A stretch of DNA of 64,000 nucleotides from NCBI GenBank assembly GCA_024449915.1, contig JAMZAV010000804.1, positions 185,705-249,704 on the forward strand. The letters run 5' to 3'. A program made the translations under genes and the position numbers. This document shows positions 52,035 through 63,074 of this stretch, in pieces. Numbering within the stretch: the stretch's first letter is position 1; the number at the start of each line of letters is the position of its first letter. The DNA comes from Sweltsa coloradensis. Its lineage: Eukaryota > Arthropoda > Insecta > Plecoptera > Chloroperlidae. The notes beneath the pieces are model-generated. The model ran no database searches. It worked only from the letters and a program-made list of their open reading frames with translations, and was not told where the DNA came from.

Positions 52035-54919
52035 CCACTTACTATGAGAGTCAATAACGATGAGAAAAGTATGACCGTGAAAGGTCCCGCGAAATCAGCA
52101 TGAAGACGCAACCAAGGTTTGTTCGTGGGCGTCCAAGGAATGATCGGAGCTCGTGATGGCTGTGACCTGTAGAGCGAGCATTCATTACATGAACTCACGA
52201 AATTCTCGACTTCTGCATCAATGTTTGGCCACCAAACATATGATCGAGCCACAGCTTTTGTACAAACAATACCTAGGTGTACTCTGTGCAACTGGTTGAG
52301 AACTTGATTTCTCATTGAAGTCGGTATGACTACTCGATCACCTCTTAACACACAACCACGAAGCGTAGACAGGGTTCCCTCTGGGCCTAGATATTTCTTA
52401 GCCTCGTCTGGAAGCAGATGTCGATCACGCCCGTGCTGGATGTACGAGTAGACTTGCGAAAGAAAATGATCTTTCTTGGTCTCTTCTGCTATTGCAGTAG
52501 CATTGAGACTAGCATGCTGCGTTTCTTGGTCCAGGAACAGGATTCCTGCTGGTTCTGGAAATATAGGTTCCGACATGGAATCTTGAACAGCGAAACGGCT
52601 AAAGAAATCAGCATTTGCATGTTTGGGTCCTGGCTTGTACTGAAGCTTGTAGTGGTACTGGTTCAGCATAAGACTCCAGCGAAGCATACGAGGAGACAGA
52701 ACCATAGGTATTTGTTTATCCGGCCTGAAAATACCTAGTAGAGGCTTATTATCAGTGATGATAGTGAAATCATTTCCAGCCAAGTACATGTGGAATTTTA
52801 GCACACCAAATATGATCGAGAGAGCTTCACGATCGATCTGAGCGAACTTAACTTCGTTAGGATGTAGCGTTCTGGATGCACATGCTACAGGGGCTTCCAC
52901 GCCATTGGGCTGAATCTGTGAAAGTACACAACCAACACCACTAGGAGAGGCGTCACATGCCAATACGATCGGCAGCTTGGGATCGTAATGAGCCAGAATA
53001 ATACCTGAACCCATAACCTCTTTAACATAATCCATGCATGCTTGTTCCTTCTCTGTCCATTGCCATGAAATCTTTTCTTGAAGAAGGTTATACAAAGGCC
53101 TAAACTTGGTAGATTTGTCTTGAAAGAATCTATCGTAATAATTCACAAACCCCAAGAAAACCATCAATTCATCTTTGTTCTGTGGGACAGGGGCATTGAG
53201 TAGTGCCTCAATCTTCTTTTTGGAAGGACTGATACCCTCAGAAGATACATGATATCCCAGAAAATCGAGCGAACTAACATCAAACTGACATTTGTCCCTG
53301 CGTAGACGTAACACAGCTGCTTGGAGCCTGCCTAGTACTAGCCTTACCCGTCTCCACATTTCTTCTATGGTGGGCGCCGTGACTAGCAGATCATCGATAA
53401 ACACCACCACTCCTGGGATGCCAGCGACAAGAACATCCATAATCCTTTGAAATATAGCAGGAGAAGACGACAAACCAAACGGTAACCTGGTTACCCTGAA
53501 AAGGCCGCGATGTGTGTTCAGTGTGAGCAGCTCCGAAGACTCTTGATCTACAGAAATTTGTAAAAACGCGTTCGTTAGGTCTAGTTTTGTGAAATGCTTA
53601 CTTCCGGTGAGTTTGACAAGCATCTTGTCGACGGAAGGCAATGGGTAAACTTCGGTCTCACAAGCAAGGTTGACAGTGTTACTATAGTCACCGCATATGC
53701 GTATGGTACCATCCCCTTTAACTATGTTGACAGTGCTAGAGGCCCATTTTGAAAACAACATAGGAACAAAGACCCCAGCTGATTCTAAACTGTCAATAGT
53801 TGCATCGACCATAGGTAACCTTGAAAATGGTACGTCCCTTGCTTGCCGGAAAACCGGTTTAGCATCAGGCTTAAGTACAATACTTGCCTGTGGTCCGCTG
53901 TACTTGCCCAACTCAGGAGAAAATACATCCTGAAAATCGCTTATCTGGTGAGGCAATTCGGTGATGGGTGCAATTTCTAACCTTTTGATTGCACTCACAG
54001 ATACATTTAAATGTGTAAACCAATCGCTACCCATCAAGGTTGGTCCATCTTGATTCATTACCATTAGGGGTAAAGAAGCTCTGCAATCATGCAACTTAAC
54101 ATCCACTAAAATAGAACCTAGGATGGGAAGTTCCTCCTTTGACCACGTGCTTAAATTGACAGTGGGTTTACTGAGCTGAATGTGTGAGAAATGCTCTTTA
54201 TATGTGGATAAACCAATTATGGTTCTACCTGCACCTGAATCAATCTCCATGGGAATGATTACCTTATCTACCATGACATCTAGTTTGTAAGGAGGTGGGG
54301 CCGTGGAACACTTTGTATGAAATAATACATGGTTTTGATTTGGTCCCTGGTTGCACTCTGTCTCGTTAGCTTGGACTAAGTGGTTTCCACTGAAATTCTT
54401 AGGCTGACTACCTGTGTTTGAAGTATTCTTAGTACTAGCGTAGCTTGACGACTGTTGAAAACCGCCATGCTGACCTGTAGGTTTAGGCTTAGAAATATCG
54501 GCTTTGCGTTTACGGCATGCTTTGCTAACGTGACCCACCTTGTGACAGTAGTGACACTCCACTGTACCTGGAATCCGGCAGCTACTTACTGGATGGGCAC
54601 CATCACACCGCTTGCATGAAATGGTCTGGGATGTAGACGATGGGTGTTGTTTGGAGGATGCACCGGTCGCTGCTTTGAGTTGATTTCGGTACTGGACCAC
54701 TGTACGATGAACGCCATCGGAAGTTTTAGATGGGTTTGAAAATATTGCGACATTAGCTTTGGCTGCCTCGTAGGCTAAAATCTTCCGCTCTACTTTTTCT
54801 AGCGTAAGGTTGTCTGGGTTTTGCATTAAATTACCAGTTAACTCTGTACTATTCAATCCAAACAAAATTTGAGAGAGAATAGCTTGATTGGAATCTTTAA
54901 ATTCGCATGGTTCGGCCAT
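52022..54919 (-). CDS. Gypsy Gag-Pol polyprotein (Gag C-terminus to integrase N-terminus)
   Basis: This single open frame of 965 codons holds two zinc knuckles (about residues 102-114 and 122-135, CHYCHKVGHVSKAC), an aspartic protease with EIDSGAGRTIIG (about 225-236), reverse transcriptase with TRLPFGLSSSPAIF and the catalytic VVFIDDLL (about 505-512), RNase H starting ACDASPSGVG with further acidic residues near 723 and 771, and the integrase zinc domain (HRVHLG ... CNECSLY). The frame then runs off by a one-base deletion near 52080, just after the first integrase Asp (HADFAGPF). It lacks the Gag N-terminus, found in another frame at 55297-54962. Confidence 0.9.
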   Translation of the reverse strand: MAEPCEFKDSNQAILSQILFGLNSTELTGNLMQNPDNLTLEKVERKILAYEAAKANVAIFSNPSKTSDGVHRTVVQYRNQLKAATGASSKQHPSSTSQTISCKRCDGAHPVSSCRIPGTVECHYCHKVGHVSKACRKRKADISKPKPTGQHGGFQQSSSYASTKNTSNTGSQPKNFSGNHLVQANETECNQGPNQNHVLFHTKCSTAPPPYKLDVMVDKVIIPMEIDSGAGRTIIGLSTYKEHFSHIQLSKPTVNLSTWSKEELPILGSILVDVKLHDCRASLPLMVMNQDGPTLMGSDWFTHLNVSVSAIKRLEIAPITELPHQISDFQDVFSPELGKYSGPQASIVLKPDAKPVFRQARDVPFSRLPMVDATIDSLESAGVFVPMLFSKWASSTVNIVKGDGTIRICGDYSNTVNLACETEVYPLPSVDKMLVKLTGSKHFTKLDLTNAFLQISVDQESSELLTLNTHRGLFRVTRLPFGLSSSPAIFQRIMDVLVAGIPGVVVFIDDLLVTAPTIEEMWRRVRLVLGRLQAAVLRLRRDKCQFDVSSLDFLGYHVSSEGISPSKKKIEALLNAPVPQNKDELMVFLGFVNYYDRFFQDKSTKFRPLYNLLQEKISWQWTEKEQACMDYVKEVMGSGIILAHYDPKLPIVLACDASPSGVGCVLSQIQPNGVEAPVACASRTLHPNEVKFAQIDREALSIIFGVLKFHMYLAGNDFTIITDNKPLLGIFRPDKQIPMVLSPRMLRWSLMLNQYHYKLQYKPGPKHANADFFSRFAVQDSMSEPIFPEPAGILFLDQETQHASLNATAIAEETKKDHFLSQVYSYIQHGRDRHLLPDEAKKYLGPEGTLSTLRGCVLRGDRVVIPTSMRNQVLNQLHRVHLGIVCTKAVARSYVWWPNIDAEVENFVSSCNECSLYRSQPSRAPIIPWTPTNKPWLRLHADFAGPFTVILFSSLLTLIVSGWKC

Positions 54920-54961
54920 ACGCCTGAGATCTGCGTAGAAATCCTTGAACAGTTCACCCGG

Positions 54962-55297
54962 TTATTGTCTTCGGTGTTGAAATTCAAATATTTTTAGATG
55001 TACACTCTGCTTAGGACAGTAGTGGTTTTTGAGTAGCTGTATAGCTTCCTCAAATGAAATATCGAAAGCTGACTTGGGAGAACACAGTTTTCTGACTTGT
55101 CTATAAACGCTGTCCCCGCAGTTTGCGAAAAGGATCGCCTTTTTCTTGGAAACATCTACGATATTGTTAGCCAAGAAATAAAATTCCAGCCTCTCTGTAA
55201 AAATTTCAAAGTCCTCCGGTTTTGAAGTGTTAAACTGAGGAGTACTTCCAATAATTACGTTTGAAATCACGGTGTTGTTATCCCCGTTTACCGACAT
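54962..55297 (-). CDS. Gypsy Gag N-terminal region
   Basis: This 111-codon frame starts MSVNGDNNTVISN shortly after the primer-binding site. FNTSKPEDFEIFTERLEFYF and a CPKQSVHLKIFEFQHRRQ segment are of the retrotransposon Gag type. It stops at 54962 and the downstream frame begins at 54919, so a frameshift of one base around 54930-54970 has split Gag. Confidence 0.8.
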   Translation of the reverse strand: MSVNGDNNTVISNVIIGSTPQFNTSKPEDFEIFTERLEFYFLANNIVDVSKKKAILFANCGDSVYRQVRKLCSPKSAFDISFEEAIQLLKNHYCPKQSVHLKIFEFQHRRQ

Positions 55298-55442
55298 GGT
55301 AATGAAATGTTTTTAGTACGTACGTGGTACCTTGAAATGGTTGAAATCTTGCTTAAAATACTAGGCCTAGCCTAGGCCTAGGCGTGTAGGTTAGGACGTC
55401 CAAACGTGGTCCCGTAAAATTGAAATAAAAAGGTTATTTCTT

Positions 55443-55460
55443 CCTTTATCGACTGCGCCA
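55443..55460 (-). promoter_or_regulatory. Primer-binding site of the Gypsy element
   Basis: TGGCGCAGTCGATAAAGG on the minus strand begins a few bases after the 5' LTR, with the TGG start that pairs with a tRNA CCA end. I cannot name the tRNA with certainty. Confidence 0.6.
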
Positions 55461-55464
55461 TTAT

Positions 55465-55741
55465 TGTGTTATTATGTGGCAATAATAACAACAACATTTT
55501 AACTTACTCTGTTGTTTATTTAACATGAGATTAAACAGATGATACAAGATTACGATACACTAATAATAAGTAGGTAAGCTTCCATCTACATGATGGCTGA
55601 TGAAGTAATACGGAAACGGAAGTACGACCACTGAAGTCAGATGTGAGAAACACACCGCCTGCTCAACATAGGTAGCGTTGTGCGTTGACGCCAAGGCGCG
55701 TGATTCAAAGTCAATCAAAGTCTGTTGTTGCATACACAACA
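55465..55741 (-). repeat. 5' LTR of the Gypsy element
   Basis: It has the same ends as the 3' LTR. The difference GCGTGATTCAAAGTCAATC against GCGTGGTAAGTCAATC is the only indel. Confidence 0.92.
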
Positions 55742-57256
55742 GTTGGTATTCCTGAACAGGTTCATCCATGGATTCTCTCCATAATATGCGTTGTAAGTTA
55801 CAATCGCTAGGATGCATTCGTATTTGTCTATACATCTTAGCAATGTCGGCAGTGAATGCTATTAGATGTGTTCTGAACCGTAAGATAATTGAGCATATAT
55901 CGTCTTGTATTGTGGGACCGATTTGCAATAAATCGTTTATTGACTGTCCAGTGGTGGATTTTGCTGACCCATTGAAAACAACACGTATGTGAGTAGTAGT
56001 AGATTCCTTGAATACTGCATGATGTGGCAGGTAGGAGCATTTATCAGATGTGTCGACAGCGTTGTCGACTCGTTGCATGTGTCTAAGTTCACGATATTCT
56101 CGTAGAAAAGAATTGTATTCTTCTCTGGCATTGATATTCGCCTTAAGACGACGTTCTAACTGCTGCAGTCGTCGCAACGCTTGGAATCTGGAATCACCTA
56201 GTTCACTCCTGTTTTCCTTAAGCGGGAGACGAACAATGAATTTCCCTTCGGAGTTACGGGTTGTATTGTTTAAGAAATATGTTTCACATTCTTTTTCTTC
56301 TTTAGTGGCGATAAGTTTTGGGATTTCTTCTATTTTCCAAAAGCGCTTGAGTTGATGATCAATGGTTTCATTACTAATGAATAAACTGTGTGTGGGTAGC
56401 GGAGAGTGATCAGTAGTCGAAACTGGCATCCTTCCACCGATGATCCAACCAAGCTTCATATCTTGAAGTGTGGGAAACCCTGGACGAGATAGTGAATTCT
56501 GTCGGAGAAGATTGTAGTAAAGTTCTGCGCGGATCAGCAGTTCGACTTCACCTGGTTGATCGAATTCGGAATCTGCTAGTTGAATATCACGAGGAATGTT
56601 ACAAGTGCTGTAGTCAATCGGAGACGACGGTAGGCCGCCAGTGATTTTTGGCAGAATAAAACAATTCAAATGTGTAATATAATCAGTAACCATAGATTTG
56701 ACTGATATGTTGACACTGTGCGTAGTTGTCGATGTTGTGTTGTTAACACCTTGTATGGGTGTATGATTGACTTCCTTTTTTAATTGAAGTTTATTAGCTA
56801 ATCAAGTGTGATGAATGATGCTTAGCTTGCTGAATCCAGTAATGCTCGACATTTGATTAAGTTACGAAACTTATCCTGAACGTATACCTGAGCTGTGGCC
56901 AATAATACTTGTTGAATAGGCTTTGTCTTGTACGAACAGTAAGTACCTGTATTCGTATTATTTTCCGAGTGAATAGTACTAGGATGGCTAGTTTCTTGCA
57001 CTGAATTATCAGTGTGCTGACGTTGTCGCTGCATCTGACCTTGATGAGTAGACCTATCTGTAGAATCGTGAAGTAACGTGCTGTGCATAGAACCACACTT
57101 GCAGTAGCTACGAGCTTTGCATGCATTGGCTTGATGATTGGTAGCAAAACAATTTGCACAAGCATTTTTAGATTTGATTACATGCCACCTGTCAGACAAT
57201 GGCAGATTACGAAATGATTTACAATTGTACAAATAATGGTCATTGTTACAATGCAA
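55742..57256 (-). pseudogene. BEL/Pao zinc knuckles, protease-like DUF1758 and RT 5' part
   Basis: Frame 57256-56822 holds Cys/His-rich segments (CNNDHYLYNCKSF and ACKARSYCKCGSMH) and ends at the protease active-site start (CRALLDSAS). Frame 56693-55742 continues the protease-linked region (GEVELLIRAELYY, LGWIIGGRMP) and the RT palm (RVVFNGSAKSTTGQSINDLL, FTADIAKMYRQI, NLQRILWR) up to EYQL, where the Gypsy LTR interrupts it. The gap at 56694-56821 contains a frameshift. Confidence 0.85.
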
Positions 57257-58253
57257 ACACTTATTGGTCTTTGTGGAAGCATACGTATGCTTAGACTGGT
57301 AAGTATCTTTGTAGACTTGTTTATTTTAGTTTGAGAATTGTCAGACGTGGACTGAGTAAGCTCGAATGTCTGTGACCTCTTGTCAAGAAAATCGCATAAT
57401 TCCTTAAGTGAAGGAAACTCTGAGTCTGCATGTTGTGTTGTTTCAAATTCCCGCCTGGTGTGTATGTCTAATCTGCCAAGGGTAAGTTGAATAAGTAAGA
57501 GGTCGTGAATTTCAACACTCAGATTGACAGCCTTGATAGCATTTAGATTGCTTGTTACTTCGTTAACTAATTGGCGAAGATCGTAAGCCGAGTTTGCTCG
57601 CACAAGTGGCAGATCGAGAAGAGCATTGATGTGTTTCTGAGATATTAATTTTTTGTTTTCATATCTTTTTAGAATCAAGTTCCATGCTATGGTATAGTTA
57701 GCAGACGACAAGGACAAATTCTTGATTAAATGTAGTGGATCATTACGTAATGAAGACAACAGATAATGGAATTTGTGAATGTCCGTAAGAGAAGTATTCT
57801 CATGTATGAGCGCGACGTAGGTGTCTTTGAATTGTGACCAAAGACTGTAATCACCTGAGAATTGTGTTAAATTTATACCAGGAAGTTTGATCAGATTGTT
57901 GTTATGAGTGCTAAGAAGCGACCCGTTGCCAGAACCATGACTTGATGGTGTATCAATAGGTACCATGGGTGGCGTGAGTATGTCATTAGATTAAGAAAAG
58001 CCTCAAAGTATAAAGTTTCAAAATCTGTTCTGTAGGTTTCATGATTCGAATCGTCATTTGTGTCTTCTATTTCAAGACGTAATTGTATTTCCTCGAACTG
58101 ATCCCAAATAGAAATAAGAGTTTCTGACCTAACTCTGATTGCACTCAGATTTGAGTGGTTATTGACATCGTTTATAAACGTGTGTATGCGTGTAAGCCAA
58201 GCTTTGATTATTCCACGACGTTTAATTAAATCACTTCTCTCTTGCGCTTGCAT
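57178..58253 (-). pseudogene. BEL/Pao Gag (DUF1759-type), frameshifted
   Basis: Frame 58253-57891 begins MQAQERSDLIKRRGIIKAWL and frame 57966-57178 carries the DUF1759 core (LPGINLTQFSGDYSLWSQFK, KFHYLLSSLRNDPLHLIKNL, AWNLILKRYENKKLISQKHI). The two frames overlap by a single-base change of frame around 57890-57966. The product would be the capsid-type Gag of the element. Confidence 0.85.
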
Positions 58254-58544
58254 GATGGAAGTTATTGAAGATCAATGAAAGTATAGTAATAGGCTATTAT
58301 GAAGGTACAGCAGATATCTTATCTGAATTGTGATGATGTTGCCACTGGAAGACACGCGTCCGCCACTGGGTCTTGAAGATGTCCTGATGACGCCGTACTT
58401 CAGCTGCTGCTGGGGCCCGTGAGAAGACTCTTGCTACGTCGGTAGGCCTAGACGTTCAAACTGCGTTGTGAAGTCGCCGACGAAACGATTACTTGCGAAA
58501 GCCGATTAAAGTTTTCCACGTGGAACCATGTTGATTGTATACGG

Positions 58545-58558
58545 CCCGGATGGGACCA
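58545..58558 (-). promoter_or_regulatory. Primer-binding site of the BEL/Pao element
   Basis: TGGTCCCATCCGGG on the minus strand starts three bases after the inner end of the 5' LTR and begins with the TGG that pairs with a tRNA CCA end. Confidence 0.65.
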
Positions 58559-58870
58559 AAATGTTGGGGCAAGAGATGAATGGGTGATACATGAAGATGA
58601 AAATGAAACTCTGGAGTGAATGGAGGACCATGTTAAAGATAACAAATGAGTGGACTGTAAATGAAGGCCCTGGTTCAGCGATCCACGGACACAATAACAC
58701 ACACTTTGAATGGCAAATCACAAGTAAAAACACTGTATTTATTAATAACTTATCGAAAGTTAACAGAGAATAACACTAGACCATACGAATGGCCGATGCA
58801 GTAAGTAATTTCAGTCTGATGATAAACATTGTTGAAAACAAAGAAACATAGCGTCCTTTTCAACACCAAA

Positions 58871-59532
58871 TAGTCAGGTGGGTACAAGGAAAATAGTGCA
58901 AAAACGTGGCTATTGTGATACAAGCAAGCCGTTTTGCACACGTGTTTTATTAGTAAATTAAAGCATTTTTTTCCGCAGTTCATTATTTGCAGGTGATGTG
59001 TGGGGCGTGTGGGGGGTAAATTCAAAAATGGGGGTGTAACATTTTTTAAAAATAAATTGGTCGTCTATTTTTACGGTCAAGAATGTCATTTTTACATATT
59101 TTTTTGGGGCGACAAATCGAATAAAAAACATTTAAAATTCCTAAGTCCAACCATTTGGGTTCCATGGGCGCCATATTGGAAATTGCCCCCAAATACAACG
59201 TTGATGCCCAAAGCATATAAATATGGCATGCTTGGTATAGATTTCCACTAAATCGTACTCCCCGAACACGCGGGTAACACTAAAATTGTGATAGAACAAA
59301 CGAAACTCTCAGAACCCCTCCATTTTGATTATTGTGGGTACCGGTAGGCACCAATTTGTGAGGTGAATTGACACATATGCATGTTTGACGTCATTTTCGT
59401 GTATTTTCCGGTCAAGGATTATGAATTTTGTGTTGAAAAATGTATAAGAGGTAAGAATATCGTCTATTTTTTTAAAATAATTCATCAATATTGTGTGCTT
59501 ATTTTGTAAGTGTCTACAATGTGAACAACATG
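58871..59532 (+). repeat. Left terminal inverted repeat of the 3.9-kb element
   Basis: It mirrors 62130-62780 with scattered substitutions and small indels, for example CGTGTATTTTCCGGTCAAGG on this side against CCTTGACCGGAAAATACACG on the other. Confidence 0.85.
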
Positions 59533-59719
59533 AATAGTACATTAAAAAAGCCCATGCACTTAACATCAGACGAGCCAAACGACAACATCATGATCAGGTT
59601 ATATCTTCTACGAATAACATATCGATGGCTACTTGGCAGATTATCAATGCTCAAACTAAGCCACCTAGTCCCACAAATCAACTTACGATCAACATGAGCG
59701 GAATTACAAACTATGTCCC

Positions 59720-60480
59720 GAAAGTAATATCAAATCATCTCAACGAGTTCTTTATCAAGGCTGGTGTATAAACAGCCGACCTCGAACACAAATTATCTGG
59801 TGCCATCGAGGATAAGCAGGAAATTTACTCAATTTTTCTTCATCCAACCATCCATCTTTAAGAAGCCGATATCATCAAATCAAGTACTGAATAACAAACT
59901 TTCAGCAGGCCTAGACAATGTTCCTGGATCTGTGCTTACAAAAGTGGCAGCATCATCCCTCACACACCAGCATTTATCATAAATTCCTCCTTTTGCACAG
60001 GGACCTTCCCCTCCAAACTCAAAAGTGGCCAAAGTTATACCCCTCAACAAGCAAACAACCTAGATGCTTACACTAATAGACCAATCTCTTAACCTCCTTA
60101 TTCTCGTAAAGTCTTCGAAAAAATCATGTACACTCGGCTGGCACCCATCCTCTCCAAACAAAATATTTTCGAAGCAATCAACACGGTTTACAGAAGGGCA
60201 AATCCACCATAACTGCCATCTTCTCATTCCTGTCTGCACTATACAAGGCACTCGGATCATGTGACCTGGCTATTGATATATTTCATACGACTTGAGTAAG
60301 GCGTTTGATACAATTGATTATGTTGTACTTCTCAAAACTGGAATCTCTAGGCACAAGAGGTATAGCCAATAGATGGATTGCATCATTCCTATATCAGACT
60401 GTAGGTCCAGGAACTTATCAATATCGACGAAAATGATACAATTACTAAATTCCACTAATATCCCTTAAGCTCTATATGTG
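59720..60480 (+). pseudogene. Degenerate LINE reverse transcriptase fragment
   Basis: Across frames the plus strand reads LSAGLDNVPGSVLTKVAASS, TRLAPILSKQNIFE, then a TITAIFSFLSALYKALGS-like segment and LSKAFDTIDYVVLLSKLES. These are the RT fingers-to-palm segments of a non-LTR element, cut off before the catalytic Y-x-D-D loop. Many indels make it an old copy. Confidence 0.6.
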
Positions 60481-60699
60481 TAGTTGATTAAAAACTGTAT
60501 TTTCGACTTCATCAGGAGATGCTATGGCTCTAAACGCATCTACTGTCTTCTCGTTTCTAAACGCGTTACTGGCTGTGCGTTTTCCCTTCGAAGCAAAATA
60601 CGACACTGTGTCACTGCCTATACACAATTGTGAAAGCCACTAAGGGCACCTTATTTAGCCATGAAATGGTATGTACAGCTATGTGGTGATGATGAGGGC

Positions 60700-61660
60700 C
60701 TACCTGATTCTAAACTTAAAACAATAAAAACAGCATAGACCCTTGTTCGGGAGGTCCTGACGATGAACGCCTTGTTCTCGTGGTGAGTCGCGAATCGCAT
60801 TCTTGACACTGTTTGGAGAGTAAATGTCCCAAGCTATGTCTAGCCGTCTTGCTCCAAGATTCTCAGCTGTTTGTCGAAGATAGGAGCTCAGTTGATGACT
60901 GGCATAGTCAATGAATGTAAAACTACCAGCACGTGGCTTTTGATAATGGACCCGTGCTGCCCGCGTGTACTGCATGTAGGCCTAGCTGAAAAAGCTCATT
61001 TGGAGCGAATTATTTCAAGTATCTCAACTAAATGAGATTTCCCTCCAACATTCGTTTCACCATTGAGACAAATAGAAGAAGGGCGCAATGCTAATTTTCG
61101 TATTCAAAGAAAACGTCTATTTCATATATCACGAGACAGAGCAATAATAAAAAGTCTTGTACTCAATTGTAGTTGTTCCCGTAACATTTTAATCTTCCTG
61201 CCTTGGATTGGATTCTTTTTAGACACAACATATTGGTTTGACATCTTTGGATAGGATCGAAAAAGGATTTTTACTTCTCCTGCCCTCTCTTTGACAAGGT
61301 CCTTGAACATAACTTTGCCCTTTTCCTCAGCGCCGTAAAGTTTGGCGACGCTTTCGTCCACCATGACTTGTCGCTACTAGTTTCATAAGTTACATGCACT
61401 TGTGCAAAGAAAGATGATCACATTGCAAGAAACTGTCCTTTAATGCAGCACATTTTTCCATTAACGTATGATGGAAGCTTGAATATTGTTCGTGGAGTGT
61501 GTCAACTGACAGTGCCATCGTCAGTATCATCTTCAAAATCAGAGAGCAGCCTGATCACTTCAGGGCCACCTACTGTCCAGCGTCGAAGAGATGCAGGATT
61601 TTGAGTATGTCCAATAGCATCACCTTTTGCTTTTACTTCGGTGTTATTTTATTCGTGACC
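60700..61660 (-). pseudogene. Uncharacterised metazoan Cys-rich family protein, middle part, decayed
   Basis: On the minus strand the order is DAIGHTQNPASLRRWTVGGP with EVIRLLSDFE (about 61640-61550), then FKDLVKERAGEVKILF (within 61364-61122), and YQKPRAGSFTFIDYASHQLS with LDIAWDIYSPNSVKNAIRDS (within 60975-60700). The same motif series is typical of the family whose C-terminal half is at 12869-13934; the two fragments overlap only at the FD.Y region. Frames change several times. I recognise the family by pattern only and know no established function. Confidence 0.55.
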
Positions 61661-62129
61661 TTGATGTGACCGTGTAAGATTGTGAGACGCGTCGGTGCTG
61701 TTGCCGGAAAACGATTTGTGATGACACTCAATTGCAAGAATTGCAAAGATTAAGATTGCAGCAATAAGAGTTACCCAAATTTGATTATTGACTGGTAAGA
61801 AGTGGAACACATTTTCATACTCATACAATACCTTTTTTCATTTTCAGCTCGAAGCCTAATGGTTTTGGTATTACCGAGGTTGAGGATTGTATTGTATTAA
61901 ATTGTTTTATTTAAGTTAAGAGCTCTTTTGATCAGATACATAATATTGAACAGTATTTTCAATTACTAAAAATTATTATACTCCATCAATAGAAACACAA
62001 AAATCACTTGACGAGCTACAAGACACCTGCAATGATTAAAAGAATTGAACATACATGATTATTTAATGAATTTCCTAGCAACGAGTATTAGTAACTAGCA
62101 AATGGTGTTTGAGTGTAAAATGTCTGTGT

Positions 62130-62780
62130 ATGTTGTTCACATTTTATAGACACTTCACAAAATAAGCACACAATATTGACAAATTATAGAAAATAGACGA
62201 TGATCTTACATCTCATACATTTTTCAACACAAAATGCATAATCCTTGACCGGAAAATACACGAAAATGACGTCAAACATGCATTATGTGTCTAATCACCT
62301 CACAAATTGGGGCCTAACGGTACCAACAATAATCAAAATGGAGGGGTCCTGAGAGTTTCGTTTGTTCTATCACAATTTTAGTATTACCCGCGTGTTCGAG
62401 GAGTACTATTTAGTGGAAATTGATACCAAGCATGCCATATTTACATGCTTTGGGCATCAACGTTGTATTTGGGGGCAATTTCCAATATGGCGCCCATGGA
62501 ACCCAAATGGTTGGACTTAGGAATTTGAAATGTTTTTTATTCGATTTGTCGTCCCAAAAATATGTGAAAATGACATTCGGACCGTAAAAATAGACCACCA
62601 ATTTATTTTAAAAAAATGTTACACCCCCCTTTTTGAATGTACCCCCAACATCGCCCCCCACATCAACTGCAAACAATGAACTGCGGAAAAAAATGCTTTA
62701 ATTTACTAATAAAACACGTGTGCAAAACGGCTTGCTTGTATCACAAATAGCCACGTTTTTACTCCTACCCACCGGACTAT
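62130..62780 (-). repeat. Right terminal inverted repeat of the 3.9-kb element
   Basis: It begins in GTTGTTCACATTTTATAGAC and ends CCCACCGGACTATA. It is the inverse of the left arm. Confidence 0.85.
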
Positions 62781-63074
62781 AAGAAATTGATACAAAAATA
62801 TTAGGATGGCGGTGAGCAATAAACAATGAAGTTAAAGTGCACAAATAGTACCAGGATGGCTGTGAACAACAAGGCAGTGCAAGTGTTGCATAAACATGTG
62901 TTCTTCGGCAATTTGAGCTAGACCTTGCATTTCTTTGTTTAAGTAAGTCCTCCTGTGTCGGGGCAATTTTATCACAGGTAGTGAAGCTTACAAGGCCTAC
63001 ACTTAGAACAGAAGAACGTTTATTCAAATATAAGGCGAGTTCATCCAGACAATCTTGTAAAAGAAATTTTAACC

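Larger units (their letters stand above)
50730..55741 (-). mobile_element. Ty3/Gypsy LTR retrotransposon, nearly intact, nested in BEL/Pao
   Basis: Two LTRs of 274 and 277 bp differ by three substitutions and one 4-5-nt indel. The element lies minus-strand with gag, protease, RT, RNase H and integrase in Gypsy order. GTTGGTAT occurs immediately outside both ends; it is the direct target repeat (5 bp if the LTR is taken to end three bases further). The insertion splits the BEL RT inside a codon run that rejoins exactly. The pol style suggests the Mag/K02A2.6-like lineage, which I infer from motifs only. Confidence 0.92.
58871..62780. mobile_element. 3.9-kb long-TIR DNA element inserted in the BEL LTR
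   Basis: The ends are TAGTCAGGTGGGTA and, inverted, TAGTCCGGTGGGTA. The inverted arms (about 58871-59532 and 62130-62780) share AAAACGTGGCTATT, GCAAGCCGTTTTGCACACGT, CATTTGGGTTCCATGGGCGC, GGAAATTGCCCCCAAATACA and CTTATTTTGTGAAGTGTCTA-like segments. The intact LTR gives the empty site (CACCAAAGAAATTG); the duplication is at most 2-3 bp. The interior holds a dead LINE piece and a dead copy of the uncharacterised Cys-rich family, but no known transposase. Confidence 0.8.
47565..62896 (-). mobile_element. Complete BEL/Pao LTR retrotransposon with two nested insertions
   Basis: The two LTRs start TGTTTATGCAAC and end TTGCCCCAACA on the minus strand, differ at only a few positions, and are flanked by the same 5 bp, TGTGT (47560-47564 and 62897-62901). 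Inside, gag, protease, RT, RNase H, integrase and DUF5641 follow in BEL/Pao order. A Gypsy element (50730-55741) splits the RT, and a TIR element (58871-62780) splits the 5' LTR. Without them the element would be about 6.4 kb. Frameshifts and stops in pol make this copy inactive, although the near-identical LTRs show it is recent. Confidence 0.9.
58562..62896 (-). repeat. 5' LTR of the BEL/Pao element, split by a DNA transposon
   Basis: The LTR sequence runs 58562-58870, stops after CAACACCAAA, and resumes near 62781 with AGAAATTGATACAAAAATAT, which is contiguous in the intact LTR at about 47870-47890. The intervening 3.9 kb is a TIR element. Confidence 0.9.
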
